DNA of 64,000 nucleotides from Rhizobium grahamii CCGE 502 (GTDB lineage: Bacteria; Pseudomonadota; Alphaproteobacteria; Rhizobiales; Rhizobiaceae): the NCBI RefSeq assembly GCF_000298315.2, contig NZ_AEYE02000011.1:248001-312000 (forward strand), in the 5' to 3' direction. The notes under the pieces were generated by a model. It was not told the origin of the DNA. It made no database searches and saw only the letters and a list, made by a program, of their open reading frames with translations. The position numbers and the translations under genes were made by a program. Positions 11,295 through 22,000 of this stretch are shown piece after piece (the first letter of the stretch is position 1; each line of letters begins with the position of its first letter).

Positions 11295-12779
11295 TCAGAG
11301 CGGACGAACCTGCGTCGCCAGGTCTTCCGCCGTGAGCCCTTCGCCCGCCCGCATGCCGGCCTCTCCATGCATGTAGACGCCCGCAGCGGCGGCCTCGAAA
11401 GCGGGAACGCCTTGAGCCATGAGCGCTCCGATGATCCCCGCCAGAACATCACCGGAGCCGGCGGTCGCGAGCCAAACAGGTGCATTGGTGTTGATGTAGG
11501 CTCTGCCGTCGGGTGAGGCGATGACGGTGTCAGCGCCTTTGTAGACGATTGCGGCGTTTGCCCGTGCCGCTGCCGCGCGCGCCTTGTCGATCTTTCCCAT
11601 GGCAGTGTCGGCGGCGATATCGGGAAACAGTCTTCCGAACTCGCCCTCGTGTGGCGTAAGCACCAGACGCGGCTTTCCGGAAAACTTTGAAAACAGCTCG
11701 TCAGGGGCACTTTTGAACGAGGAGAGCCCGTCGGCATCCAGCACCAGATGCCTCTCGGACAACGCGGCGACGAACCGACGCGCCTTCTCGCCGACGCCGA
11801 AACCTGGCCCGAGAACGAAGGTGTGCAGCCGCGCGTCGTGCAGCCAATCGCGGAGTGCCGCCTCGTCCTCGATCGGATGCAGCATGATCGCGGTCAGATG
11901 TGCTGCATTCTCGTCGACCGCATCGTCCGGCGCGGCGATTGTCACCAGCCCTGCCCCCGCCTTCAGGCCTGCCATAGCAGACATCCGTGCGGCGCCTGTC
12001 TTGGTCGCTTCGCCGGAGAAGACGACAAGGTGACCTCGCTTGTATTTGTGTGTCTCCAGTCCCCTCGAGGGCAGCGCGTCGCGCCAACGCTGGGGTCCAT
12101 TCTCGGCGATCTGCTGTTTCTTCTCGGCGCGGATGATGCGGCCGGGTATGCCGATATCAAAGACTTCGAGTTCACCGCAGAGCTCGCGCCCGGGCATCAG
12201 GAGATGCCCGGGCTTTCGCGTCATGAAGGTGACGGTTCTGTTGGCGGCAAATGCCGCGCTTCGGACCGATCCGCTGCGACCATCAACGCCGGATGGCAGG
12301 TCGACGGCAATGATCGGCACACCCGCTCCACTTACCCGTTCGATTGCGTCTCTAACGTCGGCCGGGACATCGCGGGCAAGGCCAGCGCCAAAGATGGCGT
12401 CGATCACCACATCGCCGCTCCGCGGCTGATAGGATTCAAGTGGCCGAACCATGGTCGGGAAGCTATCCCTTGCCCGAGCCGCATCTCCCTTGAGCCTCGC
12501 CGGTTCCCCCAACTGGAAAATCTCCACGGCAACGCCGCTCACTGCCAGGTGGCGCGCTGCGACGTAGCCATCGCCGCCGTTATTGCCAGGCCCGCAAAGA
12601 ACGGCGGCGCGAAGGACGGCGGGAAAATGACGTAACAAAGTGGCGGCAATTGCCGCTCCTGCTCGCTCCATGAGCGCATAGCTGTCGATCCCGGATCGGG
12701 TTGCCGCCGCATCGACTGCCGTCATTTCCTCTGGAGTAAGGAGTAACTCGGAGATTTCATCGATCATCGCCGCATTCAA
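11295..12779 (-). CDS. nnr: Bifunctional NAD(P)H-hydrate epimerase / ADP-dependent NAD(P)H-hydrate dehydratase
   Basis: This fused enzyme (494 residues, YjeF type) repairs damaged NAD(P)HX. The N-terminal epimerase domain (about 1-215) contains LCGPGNNGGDGYVAARHLA and VIDAIFGAGLARDVP. The C-terminal dehydratase domain (about 230-490) contains LVLTPHEGEFGRLFP, the nucleotide-binding VYKGADTVIASPDGRAYIN and the ATP-site motif LATAGSGDVLAGIIGALMAQG. It is cytosolic. It lies upstream of and divergent from glnB; from memory this arrangement is common in rhizobia. Confidence 0.96.
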   Translation of the reverse strand: MNAAMIDEISELLLTPEEMTAVDAAATRSGIDSYALMERAGAAIAATLLRHFPAVLRAAVLCGPGNNGGDGYVAARHLAVSGVAVEIFQLGEPARLKGDAARARDSFPTMVRPLESYQPRSGDVVIDAIFGAGLARDVPADVRDAIERVSGAGVPIIAVDLPSGVDGRSGSVRSAAFAANRTVTFMTRKPGHLLMPGRELCGELEVFDIGIPGRIIRAEKKQQIAENGPQRWRDALPSRGLETHKYKRGHLVVFSGEATKTGAARMSAMAGLKAGAGLVTIAAPDDAVDENAAHLTAIMLHPIEDEAALRDWLHDARLHTFVLGPGFGVGEKARRFVAALSERHLVLDADGLSSFKSAPDELFSKFSGKPRLVLTPHEGEFGRLFPDIAADTAMGKIDKARAAAARANAAIVYKGADTVIASPDGRAYINTNAPVWLATAGSGDVLAGIIGALMAQGVPAFEAAAAGVYMHGEAGMRAGEGLTAEDLATQVRPL

Positions 12780-13448
<669 letters not shown>

Positions 13449-13506
13449 TCTTTATCGCCTTTCCGGCGAGCCAAAGTATCGTCATCTCAAATAAAGGATC
13501 TATTTA

Positions 13507-14916
13507 ATGGCGACCGCAAGCGAAATTCTTAAGCAAATCAAGGAAAACGACGTCAAGTTCGTCGATCTGCGCTTCACCGACCCGAAGGGCAAGCTGCAGC
13601 ACGTCACCATGGACGTCGTCTGTGTCGACGAAGACATGTTTGCCGATGGCGTCATGTTCGACGGTTCCTCGATCGCTGGCTGGAAGGCCATCAATGAATC
13701 CGACATGGTGCTGATGCCCGACCCGGAAACGGTCCACATGGACCCGTTCTTCGCGCAGTCGACCATGGTCATTCTTTGCGACATTCTCGACCCGGTTTCC
13801 GGCGAAGCCTATAACCGCGACCCGCGCGGCACCGCCAAGAAGGCTGAAGCTTACCTGAAGGCATCGGGTATCGGCGACACTGTGTTCGTTGGTCCGGAAG
13901 CTGAATTCTTCGTCTTCGACGATGTCCGCTACAAGGCCGACCCCTATAATACCGGCTTCAAGCTGGACTCCACGGAACTGCCGTCCAACGACGACACCGA
14001 ATATGAAACCGGCAATCTCGGCCACCGTCCGCGCGTCAAGGGCGGCTACTTCCCGGTTCCGCCGATCGACAGCTGCCAGGACATGCGTTCCGAAATGCTG
14101 ACGGTTCTGTCCGAAATGGGCGTTGTCGTCGAGAAGCACCACCACGAAGTGGCTGCTGCTCAGCACGAGCTCGGCATCAAGTTCGACACGCTCGTTCGCA
14201 ACGCCGACAAGATGCAGATCTACAAGTACGTCGTGCACCAAGTCGCCAATGCCTACGGCAAGACGGCAACCTTCATGCCGAAGCCGATCTTCGGCGACAA
14301 CGGTTCGGGCATGCACGTACACCTTTCGATTTGGAAGGGCGGCAAGCCAGGCTTCGCCGGCGACGAGTATGCAGGTCTTTCCGAATCCTGCCTCTACTTC
14401 ATCGGTGGCATCATCAAGCATGCCAAGGCGCTGAACGCGTTCACCAACCCGTCGACGAACTCCTACAAGCGTCTCGTCCCGGGCTATGAAGCACCGGTTC
14501 TGCTCGCCTATTCGGCGCGCAACCGATCGGCTTCGTGCCGCATTCCGTTCGGCAGCAACCCGAAGGCAAAGCGCGTCGAAGTCCGCTTCCCGGATCCTAT
14601 GGCGAACCCGTACCTCGCCTTTGCAGCGATGCTGATGGCTGGCCTCGATGGCATCAAGAACAAGATCCATCCCGGCAAGGCCATGGACAAGGATCTCTAT
14701 GATCTGCCGCCGAAGGAACTGAAGAAGATCCCGACAGTCTGCGGCTCGCTGCGCGAGGCTCTCGAGAGCCTCGACAAGGACCGCAAGTTCCTGACCGCTG
14801 GCGGCGTCTTCGACGACGACCAGATCGACAGCTTCATCGAGCTGAAGATGACGGAAGTCATGCGCTACGACATGACCCCGCACCCGGTCGAATACGACAT
14901 GTACTATTCGGCTTGA
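13507..14916 (+). CDS. glnA: Glutamine synthetase type I (GSI-beta)
   Basis: GlnA condenses glutamate and ammonia using ATP and forms a dodecamer. The 469 residues match bacterial GSI. Visible are [10 protein letters not shown], the metal and glutamate site [10 protein letters not shown], the ATP-binding glycine-rich stretch [11 protein letters not shown], the signature region [11 protein letters not shown], and [10 protein letters not shown] containing the tyrosine (near 398) that is adenylylated in this subclass. It lies directly after glnB, and a hairpin terminator follows the stop. Confidence 0.99.
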   Translation: MATASEILKQIKENDVKFVDLRFTDPKGKLQHVTMDVVCVDEDMFADGVMFDGSSIAGWKAINESDMVLMPDPETVHMDPFFAQSTMVILCDILDPVSGEAYNRDPRGTAKKAEAYLKASGIGDTVFVGPEAEFFVFDDVRYKADPYNTGFKLDSTELPSNDDTEYETGNLGHRPRVKGGYFPVPPIDSCQDMRSEMLTVLSEMGVVVEKHHHEVAAAQHELGIKFDTLVRNADKMQIYKYVVHQVANAYGKTATFMPKPIFGDNGSGMHVHLSIWKGGKPGFAGDEYAGLSESCLYFIGGIIKHAKALNAFTNPSTNSYKRLVPGYEAPVLLAYSARNRSASCRIPFGSNPKAKRVEVRFPDPMANPYLAFAAMLMAGLDGIKNKIHPGKAMDKDLYDLPPKELKKIPTVCGSLREALESLDKDRKFLTAGGVFDDDQIDSFIELKMTEVMRYDMTPHPVEYDMYYSA

Positions 14917-14929
14917 TCTCAAAACCGAG

Positions 14930-14953
14930 GCCCCGGCTACCGCCGGGGCTTCA
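14930..14953 (+). terminator. Terminator hairpin after glnA
   Basis: An 8-bp GC-rich stem (GCCCCGGC/GCCGGGGC around TACC) begins 14 bp after the glnA stop. The downstream tract (TTCACC) is only weakly U-rich, so termination may be partial. Confidence 0.6.
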
Positions 14954-15070
14954 CCGACCGATGTCATGGTCGTCAAATGGCGTATGTGACACTCATGTGA
15001 CGAGATCCCGCACAAATCTTGATTTGAGTGGGACCAATCACCAAATCAGGTGATGAAAGGAAGTCGTACC

Positions 15071-15400
15071 ATGAAAGAAAGAGTAGCTAAGTTCAGTATC
15101 GGCGAAGTGGTTCGGCACAAGGTATTTCCGTTTCGCGGCGTGATCTTCGATGTCGATCCGGAATTCGCGAACACGGAAGAATGGTGGAACTCCATTCCTG
15201 CCGAAGTGCGCCCCAGCAAGGATCAACCCTTCTACCATCTGCTGGCCGAGAATGATGAAAACGAATACGTTGCCTACGTATCCGAACAGAACCTGGTGAA
15301 TGACGAGAGCGGAGTTCCGCTTCGCAATGAGCAGGTCTATCAGATTTTCGATATGGCACCGACGGGGCAGTTCAAACCCAAGATGAGCTTCGCCCACTAA
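15071..15400 (+). CDS. hspQ: Heat shock protein HspQ
   Basis: HspQ is a small hemimethylated-DNA-binding-domain protein; in enterobacteria it is a heat-shock factor and an adaptor or specificity enhancer for Lon protease. The 109-residue product has the expected core: KFSIGEVVRHKVFPFRGVIFDVDPEF, given here as VVRHKVFPFRGVIFDVDP, then WWNSIP and PFYHLLAENDENEYVAYVSE. The start at 15071 is preceded by AAAGGAAG. An upstream in-frame ATG at 15050 would place the ribosome-binding site inside the gene. A short stem-loop lies just before the ribosome-binding site (see findings). Confidence 0.93.
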   Translation: MKERVAKFSIGEVVRHKVFPFRGVIFDVDPEFANTEEWWNSIPAEVRPSKDQPFYHLLAENDENEYVAYVSEQNLVNDESGVPLRNEQVYQIFDMAPTGQFKPKMSFAH

Positions 15401-15418
15401 CGTCCACTGTCATAATTC

Positions 15419-15446
15419 AAAACCCCGCTTATGGCGGGGTTTTTCT
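15419..15446 (+). terminator. Terminator after hspQ
   Basis: A perfect hairpin (AAAACCCCGC/GCGGGGTTTT, loop TTATG) followed by TTTCTTT lies 19 bp after the hspQ stop. Confidence 0.92.
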
Positions 15447-15463
15447 TTGCCTGGATTGGGCAA

Positions 15464-15489
15464 CAAAAAACCCGGCGCAAGGCCGGGTT
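15464..15489 (-). terminator. Terminator of the IalB-family gene
   Basis: On the minus strand, a hairpin AACCCGGC/GCCGGGTT (written CCCGGCGCAAGGCCGGG on the plus strand) is followed by a run of six or more U residues. It lies 26 bp past the stop of the IalB gene and back-to-back with the hspQ terminator. Confidence 0.9.
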
Positions 15490-15514
15490 CTTCGAGAATT
15501 CCGATGGGCTCGGA

Positions 15515-16174
15515 TTACTGAGCCTTGGCAGCCTTCTGGGCTTCTTCGAGCTTCTTGCGCGCTTCGTCAGCCTTCTTCTGCATGCTGTCCTGCAGGCTCT
15601 TCTGGCTTTCTGCGAGCTTAGAGGCGGAAACCGCTTCGCCATCGAATGCGCCGGTGAAGCCTTCGAGCGAGATCTTGATCGGGTTCGGTGCACGACGGAA
15701 GTTGATCGAGGTCAGAACCAGATCGGTGCCCTTCTTCAGGCTGGCGACCATGGCGTCGGTCAGCGGGATCTGGGCAACGCAACGGTCGGGCATGCACATC
15801 AGGTAGTCGATCTTCTGTGCCTTGCCGCCGTCGATCTGCATCGCGACGCCTGGCGGGATCAGACGTGCCGGAGGAACCGAAACCTGAAGGCTCTTGTTGT
15901 TGATCTTGCCGGAAACGCTGATGAGGCCGACGCCCGTAACGAGCTGGCCGCCGCCTGCGAGAACGACGTTCTGGACGACGCAGACGTCATTGTCTTCCTG
16001 CTTGCTGCAGGTCTTGTACCAGCCGAGACGCGGAGCGCCAGCAGCCGTGGCGGGAGCGTCTGCCGAAGCCGCTGCATCCTGCGCGAAGGACGACGCGGGA
16101 GCTGCTGCGGCACCGAGCATCACTGCCAGAACGGACAGGGCTGCCCGCGTTTTGTTTTCAGCCTTGAACATCAT
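15515..16174 (-). CDS. Invasion-associated locus B (IalB) family secreted protein
   Basis: The 219-residue product starts with a signal peptide (about 1-31, ending PASSFAQ), so it should be exported. The IalB domain follows (about 50-190), with GWYKTCSKQEDNDVCVVQN and YLMCMPDRCVAQIPL, including paired cysteines that could form disulfides in the periplasm. The last 35 residues form a charged coiled-coil-like tail (QKKADEARKKLEEAQKAAKA). IalB proteins were named for erythrocyte invasion by Bartonella but are widespread in non-pathogenic Rhizobiales, where their role is unclear. It is monocistronic, with its own terminator. Confidence 0.9.
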   Translation of the reverse strand: MMFKAENKTRAALSVLAVMLGAAAAPASSFAQDAAASADAPATAAGAPRLGWYKTCSKQEDNDVCVVQNVVLAGGGQLVTGVGLISVSGKINNKSLQVSVPPARLIPPGVAMQIDGGKAQKIDYLMCMPDRCVAQIPLTDAMVASLKKGTDLVLTSINFRRAPNPIKISLEGFTGAFDGEAVSASKLAESQKSLQDSMQKKADEARKKLEEAQKAAKAQ

Positions 16175-16441
16175 AACGAATTCCGTCTCCTGAAATCCCC
16201 TAGGGACGACAACGTGCCATCCTCACCAACGGGGTTGTTCGCACTCCACCTCTTAAAACAATGAGGCAAATGCATGACCCCCCGACTTCGGGTTTCCCTG
16301 TTACATCGCGTCGGGCTAGATATCCAGTGTTTCTTTGCCCTTTTCAGGGTGATCCGAAAGAATTCGGCGCGGATGGTGAATTGCGGTAGCCGCGTGATAG
16401 TCTTGCGCCGAATCGTGCCGTTCCCGGAAAGGACCTCAACG

Positions 16442-18247
16442 ATGCTCCGGATCGTTCTTCCCGTCATTTTCACCTTGGTTGGCAGCGCCGCTCTGGCTGA
16501 GCCTGTGCATGGTATTGCAATGCACGGGGTGCCGGCCCTGCCCGCTGATTTCAAGCACCTTCCCTACGTCAATCCAGATGTGAAAAAGGGCGGCAAGATC
16601 AGTTATGGCGTCGTCGGCACCTTCGATAGCCTCAATCCCTTCATCCTGAAAAGCATGCGCACGACGGCGCGCGGCATGTGGGACCCGGAATATGGAAACC
16701 TTGTCTTCGAGACACTGATGCTGCGCTCGCGCGACGAACCTTTCGCGCTCTACGGGCTGCTGGCGGAATCCGTTGAATGGGATGATGACCGGACCTTTAT
16801 CCAGTTCAATCTCAACCCGGCGGCCAAATGGTCTGACGGTCAGCCGGTGACACCCGACGATGTGATTTTCACGCTCAATCTGCTCAAGGAGAAGGGCCGC
16901 GTTCCCTTCAGCACGCGGTTGAATGCCGTCGAGAAGATGGAGAAGGTCGGCGATCACAGTATTCGCTTCACCTTTAATGATAAGGCCGATCGCGAATTCC
17001 CGCTGATCCTGGCCGGCTCCACGCCCATCCTGCCGAAGCATGCCATCGATCCGGAGACATTCGATCGTTCGACGCTCACGCCGCCCGTCGGGTCCGGCCC
17101 CTACAAGATCAAATCGCTGAAGCCCGGTGAAAGTATCACCTTCGAGCGCGACCCAAACTACTGGGGCAAGGATATTCCGGCCAAGGTCGGCCTCGACAAC
17201 TACGATCAGATATCGGTCCAGTATTTCCTGCAGGACACGACCCTCTTCGAGTCCTTCAAGAAGGGTGAAATCGACATTTATCCAGACGGCAGTCCCGGCC
17301 ATTGGGCAAGTGCTTACAACTTCCCTGCGGTCGCTTCAGGCAACGTCGTCAAGGACACGTTCGAACCGAAGCTGCCGAGCGGCATGTTCGGCTTCGTCTT
17401 CAACACGCGGCGGCCGGTCTTTGCCAACGCGAAGCTTCGCGAGGGGCTGTCACTGATCTTCGATTTCGAATGGGCAAACAAGAATCTATTCTCGAACGCC
17501 TATATTCGCACTGAGAGCTTCTGGCAAAACTCCGAGCTGTCGAGCTTCGGCGTGCCGGCTGACGAACGCGAGTTGAAGCTTCTCGGCCCGATCAAGGATC
17601 GAATCGATCCAGCGATTCTTGACGGCACCTACAAGCTTCCCGTTACCGATGGTTCAGGTCGCGATCGCAATGTTCTGAAGCAGGCAGCCGCGCTCCTCAA
17701 GGAAGCGGGTTACATGATCAAGAATGGCAAGATGAGCGATGCCGACGGACGTCCGCTTGCCTTCGAGATCATGACGCAGAACACCGACCAGGAGAAGCTC
17801 GCGGTCTCCTATCAGCGTTCGCTGCAACTGCTCGGCATTGCAGCGACAATCCGCACGGTGGACGACTCGCAGTATCAGAGTCGCACCAGCAGTTTTGACT
17901 ACGATGTGATCGTAAAGTCCTACACCTCATCCCTGTCTCCGGGTATCGAGCAGCTGGGGCGTTGGTCGTCCGCGGCCAAGGAACGGGATGGCACCGACAA
18001 CTTCGCCGGCGTTGCCGACCCTGACGTCGATACGCTGATCCAGCATATCCTCACCGCCCGTTCGGCGGAGGATTTTACCGCTGCGGTACGCTCGCACGAT
18101 CGAATGCTGCTATCTGGCCACTATGTCCTGCCGCTTTATCATGTTGATAAGCAATGGGTTGCGCGTAGCAAACGCATCGCCCACCCGGATACCGTGCCGC
18201 TCTACGGCTATCAGTTGCCGGCGTGGTGGGATCAGAGTGTGCAATAG
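16442..18247 (+). CDS. ABC transporter substrate-binding protein, YejA/oligopeptide type
   Basis: The 601-residue protein has a signal peptide (MLRIVLPVIFTLVGSAALAE) and belongs to the family-5 extracellular solute-binding proteins of the YejA branch: NPDVKKGGKISYGVVGTFDS, WSDGQPVTPDDVIFTLNLL and VGSGPYKIKSLKPG are diagnostic. These proteins bind peptides or peptide-like compounds (microcin C in E. coli YejA). Unlike yejABEF loci, no permease or ATPase gene is adjacent, so it must use components encoded elsewhere. The ATG at 16442 follows a ribosome-binding site GGAAAGG and fits the signal peptide; the longer frame upstream is rejected. Confidence 0.93.
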   Translation: MLRIVLPVIFTLVGSAALAEPVHGIAMHGVPALPADFKHLPYVNPDVKKGGKISYGVVGTFDSLNPFILKSMRTTARGMWDPEYGNLVFETLMLRSRDEPFALYGLLAESVEWDDDRTFIQFNLNPAAKWSDGQPVTPDDVIFTLNLLKEKGRVPFSTRLNAVEKMEKVGDHSIRFTFNDKADREFPLILAGSTPILPKHAIDPETFDRSTLTPPVGSGPYKIKSLKPGESITFERDPNYWGKDIPAKVGLDNYDQISVQYFLQDTTLFESFKKGEIDIYPDGSPGHWASAYNFPAVASGNVVKDTFEPKLPSGMFGFVFNTRRPVFANAKLREGLSLIFDFEWANKNLFSNAYIRTESFWQNSELSSFGVPADERELKLLGPIKDRIDPAILDGTYKLPVTDGSGRDRNVLKQAAALLKEAGYMIKNGKMSDADGRPLAFEIMTQNTDQEKLAVSYQRSLQLLGIAATIRTVDDSQYQSRTSSFDYDVIVKSYTSSLSPGIEQLGRWSSAAKERDGTDNFAGVADPDVDTLIQHILTARSAEDFTAAVRSHDRMLLSGHYVLPLYHVDKQWVARSKRIAHPDTVPLYGYQLPAWWDQSVQ

Positions 18248-18337
18248 CAGGTTCCTTTTTCCTGCCTGGTTGAAGTCGCCCGCCACAGGGCCTAGATGGC
18301 GGGAAGGTTCGATTTCAGGAAGAAAAAGGAAAAGCCC

Positions 18338-19009
18338 ATGGAACGCATTACCATCGACGTTGTCTCCGACGTCGTCTGCCCGTGGTGCTATCTCGGCAAG
18401 GCGCGGCTGGAGCTCGCGATTGCCGAGGTTCAGGATGAGGTTGGTGTGGATATCAACTGGCGCCCCTACCGCCTCAACCCCGATTACCCGCCTGAGGGCG
18501 TCGACCAGAAGAAGGCACTTGAGCAGAAGCTCGGCGGTGCCGAGCGCGTCGCGCAGGGGCACAAGATGCTGAGTGAGCTTGGTCGTGAGGTTGGTATCAA
18601 GTTCGATTTTGACGCGATCAAGATCGGCCCGAATACGCTGGATGCGCATCGACTGATCCATTGGGCAATGGTTGAGGACCGCGACAAGGCGGACAAGGTC
18701 GTCAACGGCCTGTTCAAGGCGAACTTCGAGGAAGGCCGCAATGTCGGCGATCATGCCGTGCTGCTCGACGTTGCCGAGAAGGCAGGCCTCGACCGCACGG
18801 TCACTGCGTCGCTGCTCGCCTCCGATGCCGATAAGGTCCTGGTGGTCGAAGAGATCGAGGCGGCGCAGAAGATGGGCGTGAACGGTGTGCCGTTCTTTAT
18901 CTTCGATCAGCAATACGCCGTCAGCGGCGCTCAGACCCCAGACGTTCTGGCGGGCGCGCTTCGCGATATCGCCAAGGCGAAGGCGGAAGCGCGCGCCGGC
19001 ATGAACTGA
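18338..19009 (+). CDS. DsbA-family (FrnE-like) thiol oxidoreductase
   Basis: The 223-residue protein has a thioredoxin-fold DsbA domain with a CPWC active site very near the N-terminus (VVSDVVCPWCYLGKARLE), the FrnE/HCCA-isomerase-like helical insert, and the cis-proline region GVNGVPFFIFDQQYAVSGAQ. There is no signal peptide, so it should work in the cytoplasm, unlike periplasmic DsbA. FrnE homologues in other bacteria are linked to oxidative-stress tolerance. The ATG at 18338 follows an AAAAAGGA ribosome-binding site. It is convergent with mfd, 4 bp away. Confidence 0.92.
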   Translation: MERITIDVVSDVVCPWCYLGKARLELAIAEVQDEVGVDINWRPYRLNPDYPPEGVDQKKALEQKLGGAERVAQGHKMLSELGREVGIKFDFDAIKIGPNTLDAHRLIHWAMVEDRDKADKVVNGLFKANFEEGRNVGDHAVLLDVAEKAGLDRTVTASLLASDADKVLVVEEIEAAQKMGVNGVPFFIFDQQYAVSGAQTPDVLAGALRDIAKAKAEARAGMN

Positions 19010-19013
19010 GCCC

Positions 19014-22000
19014 TTACCCTTTCGCCATTTCTGCAAGCTGCGTCATGATAACGGCTGCGCCCTGCAGCCGCTTTTCCGGCGTCGGCAGATCGCGTGTGAG
19101 GAAGACGCTCTGGTCCGGCCGAATCTTCGCCATGGTTCCCTGCTTGGCGATATAGCCAACCAGGTTCGCTGGATTCGGAAACTCCTTATTACGGAACTGG
19201 ATGACCACCCCCTTGGGACCTGCATCCAGCTTCTCCACGTTGGCGACCCGGCAGAGCGATTTCACATACACGATCTTTAGAAGGTGCTGGACCTCGATTG
19301 GCATGGGGCCGAAGCGATCGATCATTTCTGCGCCGAAGGCATCGATTTCCTTCAGTTCCGTGATCTCCCCGAGGCGGCGATAGAGTGCCATCCGCAGGTG
19401 CAAATCAGGCACATAGCCATCCGGGATCATGACTGAGGTGCCGACCGAGATCTGCGGCGACCAGCCGGTGTCCTGGATCTCATCGACGCCCTTTACTTCC
19501 GCGACGGCCTCTTCAAGCATCTGCTGGTAGAGTTCGAAACCGACTTCCTTGATATGGCCGGACTGCTCTTCGCCGAGCAGGTTTCCTGCGCCGCGAATGT
19601 CGAGATCGTGGCTGGCAAGCTGGAAGCCGGCGCCGAGCGTGTCGAGCGACTGCAACACCTTGAGGCGACGCTCGGCGGTTGCCGTCAGCACCTTGTTGAC
19701 CGGCAGTGTGAAGAGCGCAAAGGCGCGCACCTTCGAACGTCCGACGCGCCCACGCAGCTGGTAGAGCTGCGCCAGGCCGAACATGTCGGCGCGGTGCACG
19801 ATCAAGGTATTCGCCGTCGGCACGTCGAGCCCCGATTCCACGATCGTCGTGGAGAGCAGTACGTCATAACGGCCCTCGTAGAAGGCATTCATGATGTCCT
19901 CAAGCTCGCCCGCCGGCATCTGGCCGTGCGCAACAGCGACCTTCAACTCCGGCACGTCTGACCGTAGGAAGGCATGCACGTCTTCCAAATCGGCTAGACG
20001 CGGGCAGACATAGAAACTCTGGCCGCCGCGATAGTGCTCACGCATCAGCGTTTCGCGGATGACGAGCGAATCGAAGGGCGAAATGAAGGTGCGGACCGCC
20101 ATGCGGTCGACCGGGGGTGTCGTGATCAGCGACAGCTCGCGCACCCCAGTCATCGCCAGCTGCAGCGTCCGTGGGATCGGTGTCGCCGACAGCGTCAGGA
20201 CGTGGACATCGCTTTTCAGTTCCTTCAGCCGTTCCTTGTGCTTGACGCCGAAATGCTGCTCTTCGTCGATGATCAGCAGCCCGAGATTGGCGAACTTGAT
20301 CCCGGCGCCAAGAAGCGCGTGGGTACCGACAACGATATCCGTCTTGCCCTCTGCTACCTCCTTCTTCGTCAACGCCAGCTCCTTCGAGCCGACGAGGCGC
20401 GAGGCCTGCTGAATGCGAACCGGCAGGCCACGGAACCGCTCAGCGAAGGTCTTGAAGTGTTGGCGCGCTAGCAGTGTGGTCGGCACGACGACGGCCACCT
20501 GAATGCCGTTCATCGCCGCGACGAACGCTGCACGAAGCGCGACCTCCGTCTTGCCGAAACCGACGTCGCCGCAAACGAGGCGATCCATCGGTCGACCGGC
20601 TCCAAGGTCAGAGCGCACAGCCTCGATGGCATTATCCTGATCCTCTGTCTCGTCGTAAGGGAAGCGAGCGGCAAACTCGTCGTAAAGCCCTTCCGGCGTG
20701 GTTAGCACGGGCGCATGGCGGGTCAGGCGTTCGGCGGCGATGCGGATCAGCGCATCCGCCATATCGAGTAGCCGCTTCTTGAGTTTGGCCTTGCGCATCT
20801 GCCATGCGCCGCCGCCGAGCTTGTCGAGCTGCGCTTCCGTCCCCTCGCCCCCATAGCGCGACAGGAGATCGATGTTCTCGACCGGCAGGAACAGCTTCGC
20901 CTCGTCTGCATATTGTAGCTCGAGGCAGGCGTGCGGAGCGCCCGCAGCTTCGATGGTTCGTAGGCCGACAAATCGGCCGATACCATGCTGCGCGTGGACG
21001 ACGACCGAACCCTCGTCGAGTCCGGCAACTTCGGAGATGAAATCGGCGGCACGCTTGCGTCGCTTCGAGCGCCGCACCATGCGGTCGCCGAGAATGTCCT
21101 GTTCGCCGATGACGACCAGATTGCCGACTTCAAATCCAGATTCGAGACTGAGCACGCCGGCCGCCGCCTCGCCCTTGGCAAGGCCGTCGATCTCCTTCAG
21201 CGCACCAACCGGCTTCACGCGCTCAAGGCCGTGTTCGTTCAGCACCTGCAGCAGACGTTCCAGCGAGCCCTCGGTCCAGGCGGTGATTAGTACCTTCGCG
21301 CCGGAGGAGCGCTTGTCGGCAATGTGCTTCACAACCGCGTCGAAGACATTGATGCGCTCAGCATTTCCCCCACCCTCGGCGTTCGAGCGCGCCCAGCGCT
21401 CGCCTTGGCGAGCGTCGAGATTGATCACGCGACGCGCCTCTCCCTCATGCTCGTTAAAGGGTGAAATGCGCATCGCGTTGAACGCGTCGAGCGTGTTGGC
21501 GAAAGTCTTTCCGTCCAAATAAAGCTGGCCGGGCGTCACCGGCTTATAGGGCGTTCCTTGCGCCATCTGCCCCTTGGCGGGCTGTCCGGAATTCAGGCGC
21601 GCGTCATAGTAGTCGAAGACGAGCTTGGAGCGTTCCTCAGCAGCTTGGCGCACAGTATGATCGGTGACCATCCGGAAGCCTCTGAGATAGTCGAACACCG
21701 TCTCCAGCGTCTCGTAGAAAAGCGGCAGCCAATGCTCCATGCCGGGGTAGCGTCTCCCCTCCGATATGGCGAGATACAGCGCATCGTCGCGTGTCGCCGC
21801 GCCGAACGAAGAGAGGTAGTTTTTCCGGAAACGGCTGATCGTATCGGGCGTCAGCGTGACTTCGCTCATCGGGTTGAGGTCGAGCGAGCGGATCTGCCCA
21901 GTTGTGCGCTGGCTTGCCGGATCGAAGCTGCGGATGCTTTCCAGCGTATCGCCGAAGAAATCGAGGCGAACGGGTTCCTCGGAACCCGGCACGAAGACAT

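Noticed and set aside
13504-15015. A 503-codon open frame antisense to glnA
   Set aside because: It mirrors glnA exactly, has no family resemblance, and arises from the high GC content and codon bias of the real gene on the other strand.
18279-18303. Hairpin between the YejA-type and FrnE-type genes as a terminator
   Set aside because: The 7-bp stem (CCCGCCA/TGGCGGG) has a long loop and no U-run on either strand.
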